Source of the DNA: Bacteroidales bacterium
GTDB taxonomy: Bacteria > Bacteroidota > Bacteroidia > Bacteroidales > JAFGHD01
Assembly: GCA_016939365.1 (NCBI GenBank)
Contig: JAFGHD010000082.1
Span: 17,656-81,655 of the forward strand
Length of the DNA stretch: 64,000 bases
Reading direction: 5' to 3'
Position numbers and translations under genes: made by a program. Numbering within the stretch: position 1 is the stretch's first letter; each line of letters opens with the position of its first letter. The notes beneath the pieces were generated by a model. It was given only the letters and a program-made list of their open reading frames with translations, was not told the origin of the DNA and ran no database searches. This document shows, piece after piece, positions 48,508 to 58,025 of the stretch.

Positions 48508-50670
48508 TCAGGGGATTACCTGTGATCCTTTACCGGCGTTGGGCAGCCAGTGTTCATTTTTATCACCGTTATTCACCTGGGCGTCCATATTGAAATCCCC
48601 GGAAAGGTAACCTCCGGTACCTGCCTGAACCGACCAGACCTCGTTTTTATCGGTGTTATTGATGAGGCCGCTGGCATCCCCGTCGCCCGAGCTCATACCC
48701 CATGTTCCGGCTTCCAGATAACTGCAGCCCAGCGTTCCGCCGACCACCTGTCCGGATCCTGTCGAGAAATCATACTGTATCACGCCGCCTCCCATATCAT
48801 TCATCGGTTGCTGTGACATCACCGGTAAGTGATTCCTGTGCCATATCACTGCAAAGGGCAGATGGTTAAAGGTGAGGCCGGGGAAGAACGGGAGATCAGC
48901 AGCATTCAGTGAACATACGGCGCCATTATCCATGACGAAGGCTGCCTGACGTGCGACCTGTGAAACATTTCCTGCCTGGGTCACATCCGGGGCATCACGA
49001 AGTTCCACCAGAATCCAGTCGACCACTCCGGCCGGAACCTGTGAGACGGCTTCATCACCCTCATAGAGCCAGGGTGCTCCCTGGTAGGGCTGTGAAAGGG
49101 GTATGAATGCTGAAAGACCGCTTTGCATGGAGCCGCTGTTATACGGACCTTCGAGTATCACCTTCAGGTCCACCCATATTCCCCATGGTGCCAGTTGTTG
49201 CTGGGCACCATTGGTGCCGGGTGAGCCTCTGTCGCCACTGCTCCCGAAAAAGGTGGGCTCCCTGTAATCCGCTGTCACCCACAAGCCCGGCTGGTTATTA
49301 TCACCGTTGGAAGGCCCTGTATATACCATCGAGGCTCCCGTGGGATCAGGCCATGACGTACCGCCGTCATAGGTGATCCTGTCCGATTCCGCCCCGTCGG
49401 GCCGCAGGAGCACGATCTCATCATCGTTGTTCCCCAGAAAGAAGTTCTGGTATTGATAATCACAGATGTAGCCACCGTTGAGCCCGGGGTCATTACTGAT
49501 ACCCATTACGGCGAATCCGTCCGGGAGCACCATCACATCCTGATTGACCTGGTGGTCATCCGCGCCATCGTCGCGGATGACCCATCCCTTCATGTTGACC
49601 ACACTCCCTGTAGGATTGTAAACCTCGAACCACTCACCTGCGGCATCGTTTACCGATGCCGGGTTCTGCATCACCTCGGTGATGACCAGATCGCCGGAGG
49701 GCACCACCCCCTGGGATGACACTTTCAACCGGCATATCACCGGAAGGTGATCCGACATGACATAAAGGGACTGGATCACCGAATCGGGCAGGACCGGATG
49801 GAGGGGCGGGTCGGTGAGTGCCTTGTTAAGATGGGCTCCGTCGTTTCCAAAAGCATCCTCCGTGCCGGGGATGTAACTCACCTCATGGGTGCCGTTGAGT
49901 ACATCCTCTGAAAACAGAATGAAATCGAACCGGTCATCCAGCCCTCCGGTGGCACCTCCGCCAAAACTCTGCGTCCTGGTGCTTTGAGTGTGAAATGGAG
50001 CAAAAGCGGAATTATTATGCCACGACCCGGCCGGCAGCGGATCATGAAGCGGATGAACACCCTGGTTCACCAGCATGTCATATGCCGGCTCCGAAGAAGA
50101 ATAAAGGTTCAGATCCCCGCCGAAAAAGATATTCATTGCCCCGGGAAGGTTGTCCACACGCTGCCGGAACAGGGTCACCTCCGCAAGCCGTTGCTGCTCA
50201 TCATCGTTCGTGGTGCCGGCCTTGAGATGAGCCGAGTAGAAATAGAAAAAGGTCGTATCTCCTCCCTCTTCAAGGGATGTTGATTTCCAATATAGCAGGT
50301 ATTCATTGATATACCTGAGACCGGTCTCAATCACATGCTGACCGGACAGGCCCAGCCTCCCCCCATTGTAAAACAACATGTTGTCTGAGTCGGGACCGTT
50401 GGTGAACTGTGCTTTCTGGTATCCGGCTGCGCCATATACATTCAACGCCTGGTTCAGAAGGATCAGGGCTCCCGCATCACTGCTGATCTCATTCACCAGC
50501 AGGATATCGGGCCTGACCCAGGAACAGATCACCCGCATCTGGCTCTCCCGCCCCGGATCGTTTTCAGGAAATCCCAGGATGTTGTAATACATGACCGTCA
50601 GGGTGTCCTGAGCAGAAAGCAGTCTCGTGACAAGAAAAAAAAGGATGATTACCGTGTGCCTCTTCATCAT
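48508..50670 (-). CDS. Secreted endonuclease/exonuclease/phosphatase with lamin-tail domain and dockerin-like C-terminal repeats
   Basis: DTLTVMYYNILGFPEN...DILLVNEISSD...YVMSDHLPVICRL; lamin-tail LVITEVMQNPASVNDAAGEWFEVYNPTGSVVNMKGWVIRDDG; C-term GDASGLINNTDKNEVW...GDFNMDAQVNNGDKNEHWLPNAGKGSQV. Confidence 0.83.
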   Translation of the reverse strand: MMKRHTVIILFFLVTRLLSAQDTLTVMYYNILGFPENDPGRESQMRVICSWVRPDILLVNEISSDAGALILLNQALNVYGAAGYQKAQFTNGPDSDNMLFYNGGRLGLSGQHVIETGLRYINEYLLYWKSTSLEEGGDTTFFYFYSAHLKAGTTNDDEQQRLAEVTLFRQRVDNLPGAMNIFFGGDLNLYSSSEPAYDMLVNQGVHPLHDPLPAGSWHNNSAFAPFHTQSTRTQSFGGGATGGLDDRFDFILFSEDVLNGTHEVSYIPGTEDAFGNDGAHLNKALTDPPLHPVLPDSVIQSLYVMSDHLPVICRLKVSSQGVVPSGDLVITEVMQNPASVNDAAGEWFEVYNPTGSVVNMKGWVIRDDGADDHQVNQDVMVLPDGFAVMGISNDPGLNGGYICDYQYQNFFLGNNDDEIVLLRPDGAESDRITYDGGTSWPDPTGASMVYTGPSNGDNNQPGLWVTADYREPTFFGSSGDRGSPGTNGAQQQLAPWGIWVDLKVILEGPYNSGSMQSGLSAFIPLSQPYQGAPWLYEGDEAVSQVPAGVVDWILVELRDAPDVTQAGNVSQVARQAAFVMDNGAVCSLNAADLPFFPGLTFNHLPFAVIWHRNHLPVMSQQPMNDMGGGVIQYDFSTGSGQVVGGTLGCSYLEAGTWGMSSGDGDASGLINNTDKNEVWSVQAGTGGYLSGDFNMDAQVNNGDKNEHWLPNAGKGSQVIP

Positions 50671-50685
50671 GGAGTCGTTTTAGTT

Positions 50686-50860
50686 CGGCAGTCAGACAGG
50701 AAACCGGAGTGTTATTCCACCGGATCATTCGCTCACATCTGTGGTATAGTAAGTGGGAGAACCCTCAGAGACCGTCCCTGAAGTGCCGTGGCTGTATCCT
50801 GTACGAGGGGATAGGTCGCCCAGGAATAAAATAAAGAACTGTTTACCCTGATTCAGGCCG
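50686..50860 (-). ncRNA. Candidate structured ncRNA or long structured 5' leader
   Basis: Ends complementary in three blocks (CGGC/GCCG, CAGG/CCTG, AAAC/GTTT) with internal small hairpins (GGGttctCCC, CAGGGAcggTCTCTG, CACAgaTGTG); preceded on minus strand by TAACTTTG (50870-50877). Confidence 0.5.
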
Positions 50861-50869
50861 TACGAAAGG

Positions 50870-50877
50870 CAAAGTTA
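50870..50877 (-). promoter_or_regulatory. Candidate -7 box TAACTTTG
   Basis: TAnnTTTG match immediately before the structured segment. Confidence 0.5.
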
Positions 50878-51090
50878 CTCTTTTTTCATCCTCCTTTCTG
50901 AAAAGCGGCGATGTGATGCTCCCGGATCATGAAAACCTTTGTAAATTCAATATTTCGCCTGACACGTCCTGCAGCAGGTCTGCGTTTAACAATAAGCTAA
51001 TGGAAACTTAATATCAACTTAATCAGGAAGCGGAATTTGAAGTATATTTTTGCAGCGTCGTCTCCCTCAATATACTTCCACCATGTCATG

Positions 51091-51120
51091 AGCCGTTGCC
51101 TAAGTTGCAACGGCTTTTCT
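51091..51120 (+). terminator. Rho-independent terminator-like hairpin on plus strand
   Basis: AGCCGTTGC-ctaagtt-GCAACGGCT followed by TTTTCTT; no plus-strand CDS immediately upstream. Confidence 0.65.
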
Positions 51121-51150
51121 TATTGGGATCCGGCATGTCCGGTCTCAGTA

Positions 51151-54078
51151 TCATCCGTCGTGTTCCCGGGGTGTGGGCTTCAGTATGATGCCCTTGTTTT
51201 TACGGCCGTCAATCCTCACTTCAAGACAATGGCCAAAGCGGATATGCCGGACAAAGGTGTTCTCGAAGAAAGGAGTCAGTTGCTCCAGATAGTCCAGGTC
51301 ATAATAACCGTCATTGATGTAAGGGTTGATCGTGAAATAGCCTACGCGAAAGGATGTCAGGTTCTGGAAGAAGTGGGTACCCTGGCTGGGGTCGATCCTG
51401 TAATTCTTCAAACCGGCTTCCACGATGACACGGGCCGCTGATATCTGGGGCCATTTGACGGGTATTCCCAGCCAGGGGTCGGTTGAGCCCCATCTTCCCG
51501 GTCCAACCAGGATATAATTCCTTTTCTCATCCAGGAAGCGACGGTTCAGGAGCTCCACTTCCCTGGCGATCTGATGGCTCAGGGAAGGATCGAATGAATC
51601 CGGCTTGATATATACGAAATCGAACACATCATCAATGATGCCGTTGCCCAGGGCCATATCGCTCATGATGAGCGTATCCTCCGGCCTGATATCCTCCATG
51701 GAAACCTCCATGGTCTCCTTGTTATGAACGATGGGTCTGATCTGAAGGAGGTTGAGCAGACGGGGTCCGCCGCCCCCGGGCCTGTTCAGATTGGCTGCAA
51801 ATTCAATCTCCACCGGCTTGTTCATCTCCCGCTGCCCTGCTTTCAGGGTCGTGTCCAGAATTTCAGCCAGAGGGAAGACACCGTGCTTTAAAATATTGGC
51901 GAAAGTGATGATCCGCTTCCCCTCGTATTGAATACCATCGCGGATGATATTGGAATCGAAGTCCAGAGTGGAAGCCACATCACGAAGTGAGCCATCCTTC
52001 TCGGCGTCTGTGATACGAAGCTTCATCAGGTTGACCCCGTCATCAATGGAAGGTTTGAAGCTGTCCGGATTCAGGTTAAGGGCATAGAACATCCTCTGAG
52101 TCTCACCCATCGCATTTTCAGGAGAGGAGAGCTGGAGCACCTTTTTCGGATAAACCGGCGAAAACCTGAGGGTCATCCCCCCGTCGACGATATATTTGCC
52201 CAACCCAAGTGCGATATTGGCAATTCCGTCTTCCGGTTTTTCTGGCTCTATAGGATAGAAGTTGATCGACCGGGCCACTCCCGAAACCGTGGGATAAAAC
52301 CGGTCACCGTACTGCACACCGCACACCTCCTGCAGGACAATGGCCATTTTCTCCTCATCGATAACGTTCAGGGTGGCAGCCATGTAAGCCTTGCTGTCCC
52401 TGAAAAAAGCTGAAGCATAAACGCTCTTGATGGCATCGCTCAGCAAATCGATCATCAGCCGCTCATCATTCTGGGTGAACGGGATCATGTAAGTGGAATA
52501 GATGCCTGCAAAGGGCTGGTAATATGAATCTTCCAGCAAGCTCGATGAGCGTACTGCAATAGGATTCTGGATGACTGAGATGAAAGCATACAAATCCTCA
52601 TGAATCCTGAAGGGGAGCCGGGCCGAAACAAAATGCGTCAGAATCTCCTCATCGGAAAGTGAATCGGAAAGTGCGATCTTGTAGAGGTTGTTCTCCTCCA
52701 TGTATTCATCGAAAATATCTGTACAAAGCACTACTGTCTTGGGAATGGATACTATGACATCCTCATACCTGTCGAGTATCTGGTTTCGTTTGATCAGTGA
52801 ATCGAGAAAAGCGAGCCCTCTGGCTTTGCCGCCGATAGATCCTTCACCGATCCGGGTAAATGTGAGGTATTCATCAAAGCTGTCGCGGTAAAACTGGGCA
52901 ATGACACCCCGGGCCTTATTCAGACGGAAGCTGGCCACGGCATCAAACATGAAACGCCTGACTTCATCGAGATCTTCGAAATCCTCGAAGCGTAAATCCC
53001 TGATCAGGTCTGCGAGAGGAAATAAGGCCCTGGCACGCAACCATTTGGAGAAATGATTCCGGTTGATATGGTATTCAAGGGATGGGTCGGGCACCTGGAA
53101 CAATACCTCCTGAAGATTCTTCAGATCAGCCACACGCAAAATTTCCCGGCCATCTGCGGGGTCAATAAAGACAAAATCACCGAAAGCAAAGAACTCCGTG
53201 ATGAAATTCCGCAGCTCGATGGAAAGTGTTTTCGAATGTTTGTTGATGAATCCGACCTTCATTTCCCTGGCCAGCTGTTCACTCTCGGTATCGGAAGACT
53301 GAAGCAGCAAGGGCATGAAGCGGTCGTCATTCTTGATCTTTTCACACAGACGGATGCCGGCATATTTATCTTCGATGCCATCTCTGGGATAGCTCATATC
53401 GGTAATCACTCCCAGCATGTGCTGCTTGTATTTCTCATACAGGACAACGGCCTCCTCCCAGGTTGTTGCCAGCAGGATTTTAGGCCTGCCTCTCATCCTC
53501 AGCATCTTCTGGTGCTCGTTCAGGCCCTCGGTCATAAATTTCAGCGATTGCTTGAAGATGATCTTGTAGATGTTGGGCAGATAGCTGGAATAGAAGCGTA
53601 TGCTGTCCTCCACGAGGAGTATGGTCTGAACACCTACCTCCCGGACATCGTGCTCCACATTCATCTTGTCCTCGATCAGTTTGATGATGGCCAGCAAAAG
53701 ATCGGCATTACCCAGCCAGGAGAAGATGTAATCAATGGCGCTCATATCCTCCTGGTTGACCTTGATGTTCACCTCCCGGGAAAAAGGCGTCAGGACCACA
53801 ATGGGCTTGAGCGGGTACTTTTTCTTGATCTTCCTCGCCAGATCGAATGTGTCGGTTTCCTCCGCACTCAACATCGTGATGACCAGGTCGATGTTCTCCT
53901 CCTGCATCTTCTGGAAGGCTTCATCCTCAGTATTGACCAGCATGAACTGGGGCGGATAACGCAGGTTGAGCGAGACATACTCAAAAAAAATCTGCTCGTC
54001 GATCCTCCCGTCGTCCTCAAGCACAAAGGCATCATAGGCACTGGATATCAACAGGACATGGTAAATCCGCTTCTTCAT
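51151..54078 (-). CDS. PEP/pyruvate-binding (PPDK_N ATP-grasp) protein with two N-terminal receiver-like domains
   Basis: ILLVEDSIRFYSSYL...GVITDMSYPRDG...GFINKHSK (second receiver); GSIGGKARGLAFLDSL, PIAVRSSSLLEDSYYQPFAGIYSTYM (PPDK_N); start uncertain (54078 or further upstream). Confidence 0.83.
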   Translation of the reverse strand: MKKRIYHVLLISSAYDAFVLEDDGRIDEQIFFEYVSLNLRYPPQFMLVNTEDEAFQKMQEENIDLVITMLSAEETDTFDLARKIKKKYPLKPIVVLTPFSREVNIKVNQEDMSAIDYIFSWLGNADLLLAIIKLIEDKMNVEHDVREVGVQTILLVEDSIRFYSSYLPNIYKIIFKQSLKFMTEGLNEHQKMLRMRGRPKILLATTWEEAVVLYEKYKQHMLGVITDMSYPRDGIEDKYAGIRLCEKIKNDDRFMPLLLQSSDTESEQLAREMKVGFINKHSKTLSIELRNFITEFFAFGDFVFIDPADGREILRVADLKNLQEVLFQVPDPSLEYHINRNHFSKWLRARALFPLADLIRDLRFEDFEDLDEVRRFMFDAVASFRLNKARGVIAQFYRDSFDEYLTFTRIGEGSIGGKARGLAFLDSLIKRNQILDRYEDVIVSIPKTVVLCTDIFDEYMEENNLYKIALSDSLSDEEILTHFVSARLPFRIHEDLYAFISVIQNPIAVRSSSLLEDSYYQPFAGIYSTYMIPFTQNDERLMIDLLSDAIKSVYASAFFRDSKAYMAATLNVIDEEKMAIVLQEVCGVQYGDRFYPTVSGVARSINFYPIEPEKPEDGIANIALGLGKYIVDGGMTLRFSPVYPKKVLQLSSPENAMGETQRMFYALNLNPDSFKPSIDDGVNLMKLRITDAEKDGSLRDVASTLDFDSNIIRDGIQYEGKRIITFANILKHGVFPLAEILDTTLKAGQREMNKPVEIEFAANLNRPGGGGPRLLNLLQIRPIVHNKETMEVSMEDIRPEDTLIMSDMALGNGIIDDVFDFVYIKPDSFDPSLSHQIAREVELLNRRFLDEKRNYILVGPGRWGSTDPWLGIPVKWPQISAARVIVEAGLKNYRIDPSQGTHFFQNLTSFRVGYFTINPYINDGYYDLDYLEQLTPFFENTFVRHIRFGHCLEVRIDGRKNKGIILKPTPREHDG

Positions 54079-54247
54079 GAGAACACTGAAGGAGGTATCA
54101 CTGAAGTAATACTTCCGGGAAAGCTGCTGCTGGGCGCGGAAAGGCATAACGTTCGAGTTCAGGAACAAAGTTATTAATAACTCTGTAATACCTCAGGTAT
54201 TTCCCTCAGGTGAAACCGCACAACTTGAATGATTTCCGGATTTTTAC

Positions 54248-54255
54248 TATATTTG
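54248..54255 (+). promoter_or_regulatory. Candidate -7 box TATATTTG with upstream CTTG
   Basis: TAnnTTTG match 22 nt before ATG 54277; TTG about 20 nt upstream. Confidence 0.5.
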
Positions 54256-54276
54256 AAGAACAGAACCACACCCGCC

Positions 54277-55002
54277 ATGAAAAAAGAAGAAATACTCCCT
54301 GACAATTACTGGCAAAGGGTTATCGACCGGTATTTCAAACAGGTACTGGAGACAGAAGTATGGCAACCGGTCGAAACATACCCCTACATATCCATTTCGA
54401 GGGACTTCGGATGTATGGCCAATCCCATTGCCCGGAGGCTGGCAGAAGCCCTGTCCTCGGTTTCATCGGAAAAACATCCTAAAGCCAAATGGCGTTGGAT
54501 CAACCGTGAAATCCTTTTCGAATCTGCAAAAGCGCTGGATCTGAGCCCTTCAAAGATAAGATATGTATTCCTGGCGCAGAAAAAAACCGTCATGGACGAG
54601 ATCGTGGGAGCACTGTCGACCCGTTACTATAAAAGCGACAAAAAAATCCGCAATACGATCATTGAAGTGATCCGGTCAATTGCATGTGCCGGTCGGGTGA
54701 TCATCGTCGGAAGGGGTGGTGTGGCCTTTGGGAAGGACAATCCACAGTCGGTTCACATCAAACTCATAGCGCCCACCGGGTGGCGTATCCCTCAGATCAG
54801 CAGGAAATACAATAAGACATTCACAGAGGCGGAACAATACATCCGTGAGGTTGACCGGGAAAGGAAATTCCTGATCGACAGCTTCATGGGTTACTCTACC
54901 AACTATTCGATCTTCGATCTCATCATAAACCGGCAGACGGTTCCGGAGCAGGAGATCATATCAATGGTGGTGTCGCTCATGCAGGCCAGAGACCTGATCT
55001 GA
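54277..55002 (+). CDS. Cytidylate kinase-like family protein
   Basis: ISISRDFGCMANPIARRLAEAL...AGRVIIVGRGGVAFGKD...HIKLIAPTGWRI...VDRERKFLIDSFMG. Confidence 0.82.
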   Translation: MKKEEILPDNYWQRVIDRYFKQVLETEVWQPVETYPYISISRDFGCMANPIARRLAEALSSVSSEKHPKAKWRWINREILFESAKALDLSPSKIRYVFLAQKKTVMDEIVGALSTRYYKSDKKIRNTIIEVIRSIACAGRVIIVGRGGVAFGKDNPQSVHIKLIAPTGWRIPQISRKYNKTFTEAEQYIREVDRERKFLIDSFMGYSTNYSIFDLIINRQTVPEQEIISMVVSLMQARDLI

Positions 55003-55007
55003 GCACC

Positions 55008-55514
55008 TTACCCCACCCTGAACCTGAATTTCTTTCCGGCCAGTTCCTCATTGGCTTTCACCACCTTGCTCCTGAGATCCTGCTTGAAATGCAGGATTTT
55101 ATCCCGTAATGCGGCATCTGCAGTGGAGAGGATCTGTACGGCAAGGATTGCTGCGTTTCGTGCGGCATTGAGGCCGACAGTGGCTACAGGTATCCCCGGG
55201 GGCATCTGCAGGATGGACAGGATCGAATCGAGGCCCTCGAGGGAAGCCCTGATGGGTATTCCGATCACCGGCAAAGGGGTCATGGCAGCGATCACACCAG
55301 GAAGGTGTGCTGCCATACCCGCCCCCGCAATGATTACCCGCACACCCCGGCCGTGCGCCCCACGGGCAAACTGCTCGACCAGCTCAGGAGTGCGGTGGGC
55401 CGAAAGGGCATTGACTTCAAAAGGGACCTCCATCTGATCCAGCAAAAGGGCTGCCTCTTCCATGACCGGCCAGTCGGATGTGCTGCCCATAATGATGCTC
55501 ACTCTTGGTTCCAT
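55008..55514 (-). CDS. purE: 5-(carboxyamino)imidazole ribonucleotide mutase
   Basis: VSIIMGSTSDWPVMEEAALLLDQMEVPFEVNALSAHRTPELV...IAGAGMAAHLPGVIAAMTPLPVIGIPI. Confidence 0.95.
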   Translation of the reverse strand: MEPRVSIIMGSTSDWPVMEEAALLLDQMEVPFEVNALSAHRTPELVEQFARGAHGRGVRVIIAGAGMAAHLPGVIAAMTPLPVIGIPIRASLEGLDSILSILQMPPGIPVATVGLNAARNAAILAVQILSTADAALRDKILHFKQDLRSKVVKANEELAGKKFRFRVG

Positions 55515-55736
55515 GGCTGCCTGTTGTATTTTTGTTTGGATGTCAGGACTGATTTCAACAAAGTTACACTTCTGAACGGAAATATGCATCAGGGATTCTT
55601 CTGCGACAGAGACTCAGGAATCCGTAAATCCCTTTCACCCAAAAACCGCTAATTTAGCATGCAGAGACAACCGGGCCACAATCCCGTGCCATGAACGGCA
55701 TACACATCCCGGAGTGCCCCACAGTAACTTCAAGAT

Positions 55737-56279
55737 ATGGGTAAGATCCAGGTTGGGGATAAGCACTTTATCCCGTTCATCACAGCTCAACTGATCCGGC
55801 AGGAAGTGGACCGGATCGCACTGGAAATCAGCCGTGATCTCGCAGGCACACGACCGGTTTTTATTTCGGTACTGAACGGTGCTTTCGTTTTCACAGCCGA
55901 CCTGGTCCGCCGGCTCAGGTTTGACTGCCAGATCAGCTTTATCAAGCTGGCTTCCTATTCCGGTTCCACCTCCACAGGTCAGGTCACCGAGCTGGTAGGG
56001 CTGAATGAGGATCTGACCGGACGTCAGGTGGTAGTGGTGGAAGACATCATTGATACCGGGATCACCATGGGGAAGATCATTGACATCCTGAGAGGCAAAG
56101 GGGCCTCCGAAGTAAGGATCGCAGCATTGCTGTTCAAACCTGATGCATTCATGGGGCATTTCAGGATCGATTACCTGGGTTTTTCCATCCCCAATGAGTT
56201 CATTGTCGGATACGGTCTTGATTACAACGGCCTTGGGAGAAACCTGCCCGATATTTACCAGATCACTGATGAATCCTGA
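55737..56279 (+). CDS. hpt: Hypoxanthine phosphoribosyltransferase
   Basis: [20 protein letters not shown]...[21 protein letters not shown] motif. Confidence 0.93.
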   Translation: MGKIQVGDKHFIPFITAQLIRQEVDRIALEISRDLAGTRPVFISVLNGAFVFTADLVRRLRFDCQISFIKLASYSGSTSTGQVTELVGLNEDLTGRQVVVVEDIIDTGITMGKIIDILRGKGASEVRIAALLFKPDAFMGHFRIDYLGFSIPNEFIVGYGLDYNGLGRNLPDIYQITDES

Positions 56280-56284
56280 ATGAG

Positions 56285-57289
56285 ATGGGCAGCCCCAACT
56301 TTGTTGACTACGTCAAGATTTACTGCCGTTCCGGCCGGGGCGGTGCAGGCTCAGTGCATTTCCTCAGGACCAGGAAGAATCCCCGGGGTGGACCTGACGG
56401 AGGTGATGGAGGACGGGGAGGTGATATCATCCTGCAGGGTAACCGGCATCTCTGGACACTGCTTCATCTTAAATTCACCAGGCATATCATGGCCTCAGAC
56501 GGCGTACCGGGAAGCAGGAACCTCCGCACAGGTGCCAGCGGAAATGATGTCACCGTGGCAGTCCCGCTGGGAACCGTCGTCAAGGTTGCAGAGTCCGGCG
56601 AATTCCTCGGCGAGATCACCCGGCACGAAGAAACCCTGATCCTGCTGAAAGGAGGACGTGGAGGACAGGGCAACGACCATTTCAAATCATCAGTGAATCA
56701 AACCCCCCGTTATGCACAGCCCGGTGAACCGGCCCAGGAAGGCTGGTTCATCCTCGAACTCAAGATACTTGCTGATGTGGGACTGGTCGGATATCCTAAT
56801 GCAGGAAAATCAACCCTCCTTTCGGTGGTATCGGCAGCCAAACCCGAAATCGCGGATTACCCCTTCACCACCTTGACCCCTAACCTCGGCCTGGTTCGCT
56901 ACCGTGAGAACCTTTCATTCGTGATGGCGGATATTCCCGGCATCATCGAAGGTGCCAGCGAAGGAAAGGGGCTGGGCCTCAGATTCCTGCGCCATATCGA
57001 ACGAAATCCGGTACTGCTCTTCACCATACCCGCCGATTCGAAGGATATACGCAATGAGTACCGCATCCTTACCGATGAGCTCAATCAGTACAACCCGGAG
57101 CTGATGCATAAAACCAGGCTGCTGGCCATTACCAAATCAGACCTGATCGACCGGGAGCTGATGCATGAGATGGAACAGGAGTTGCCCGGAATCCCTCATG
57201 TTTTTATCTCATCCATCAGCGGCCAGGGACTGATGATACTGAAGGATATGATATGGAAAGCGTTGCAGGAAACACAGGAGGAGATATGA
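56285..57289 (+). CDS. obgE: GTPase Obg
   Basis: [102 protein letters not shown]. Confidence 0.96.
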   Translation: MGSPNFVDYVKIYCRSGRGGAGSVHFLRTRKNPRGGPDGGDGGRGGDIILQGNRHLWTLLHLKFTRHIMASDGVPGSRNLRTGASGNDVTVAVPLGTVVKVAESGEFLGEITRHEETLILLKGGRGGQGNDHFKSSVNQTPRYAQPGEPAQEGWFILELKILADVGLVGYPNAGKSTLLSVVSAAKPEIADYPFTTLTPNLGLVRYRENLSFVMADIPGIIEGASEGKGLGLRFLRHIERNPVLLFTIPADSKDIRNEYRILTDELNQYNPELMHKTRLLAITKSDLIDRELMHEMEQELPGIPHVFISSISGQGLMILKDMIWKALQETQEEI

Positions 57290-57864
57290 TCAGCACGCTT
57301 GACCGCTGGGACAGGTGGCTGTTTCTCGCATTGAATGGCTGGCATAGTGAAATCTGGGATGTGCTGATGACCTGGTTCAGCGGCATCTGGATATGGTTGC
57401 CGTTTTATGCCTGGCTGGTGTTTCTGATCATCAGGCATTACCGCATGAACAGCATCTGGATCATCCTGATGATTGCAGCACTGATCACCCTCAGCGACCA
57501 GATTTCGGTACATACCTTCAAGAATGTGTTCCAGCGTTTACGGCCCTGCCATGATCCCGCCCTGGATGGGCTGGTGCATACGGTCAGTGGCAGATGCGGT
57601 GGATGGTATGGTTTCGTCTCATCCCATGCATGCAATACCTTTGCACTGGCCGCCTTCATAAGCCGGGTACTGGGGAGGTTCCACCGGCGGATCATCTGGA
57701 TTTTGCTCCTCTGGGCGGCACTGGTCTCATACAGCCGTATCTACCTGGGTGTCCATTATCCGGGAGATGTGCTGGGCGGGGCAATTACCGGCGCCGGCCT
57801 TGGATTGATGATGGGTGTGTTTTTTCAATATCTGGGAAAACGTTACATTAAAACACCCGGGTGA
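57286..57864 (+). CDS. Phosphatase PAP2 family membrane protein
   Basis: [14 protein letters not shown]...[16 protein letters not shown]...[25 protein letters not shown] overlap with obgE. Confidence 0.9.
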   Translation: MISTLDRWDRWLFLALNGWHSEIWDVLMTWFSGIWIWLPFYAWLVFLIIRHYRMNSIWIILMIAALITLSDQISVHTFKNVFQRLRPCHDPALDGLVHTVSGRCGGWYGFVSSHACNTFALAAFISRVLGRFHRRIIWILLLWAALVSYSRIYLGVHYPGDVLGGAITGAGLGLMMGVFFQYLGKRYIKTPG

Positions 57865-58005
57865 AAAGAAAGGGCAATGACGTGACATTCCCGGCCGGAA
57901 AGGGAAGCAGTTACGATGTGATTGTTTGACTCTGGTTCCATGGAAATATGCTGGCGTTCCTAAAGGGCTTTCTGTGCCTCCCCTGCCTTCCGCCCGCCTG
58001 ACCTC

Positions 58006-58025
58006 GGGCAGGGAGGGGTTTGGGG
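58006..58025 (+). other. G-quadruplex-like motif GGGCAGGGAGGGGTTTGGGG
   Basis: Four G-runs of 3 or more with loops of 1-3 nt. Confidence 0.6.

Noticed and set aside
53053-54177. 374-aa plus-strand ORF antisense to the PPDK-like gene
   Set aside because: Opposite strand encodes clear conserved motifs; the plus ORF has none.
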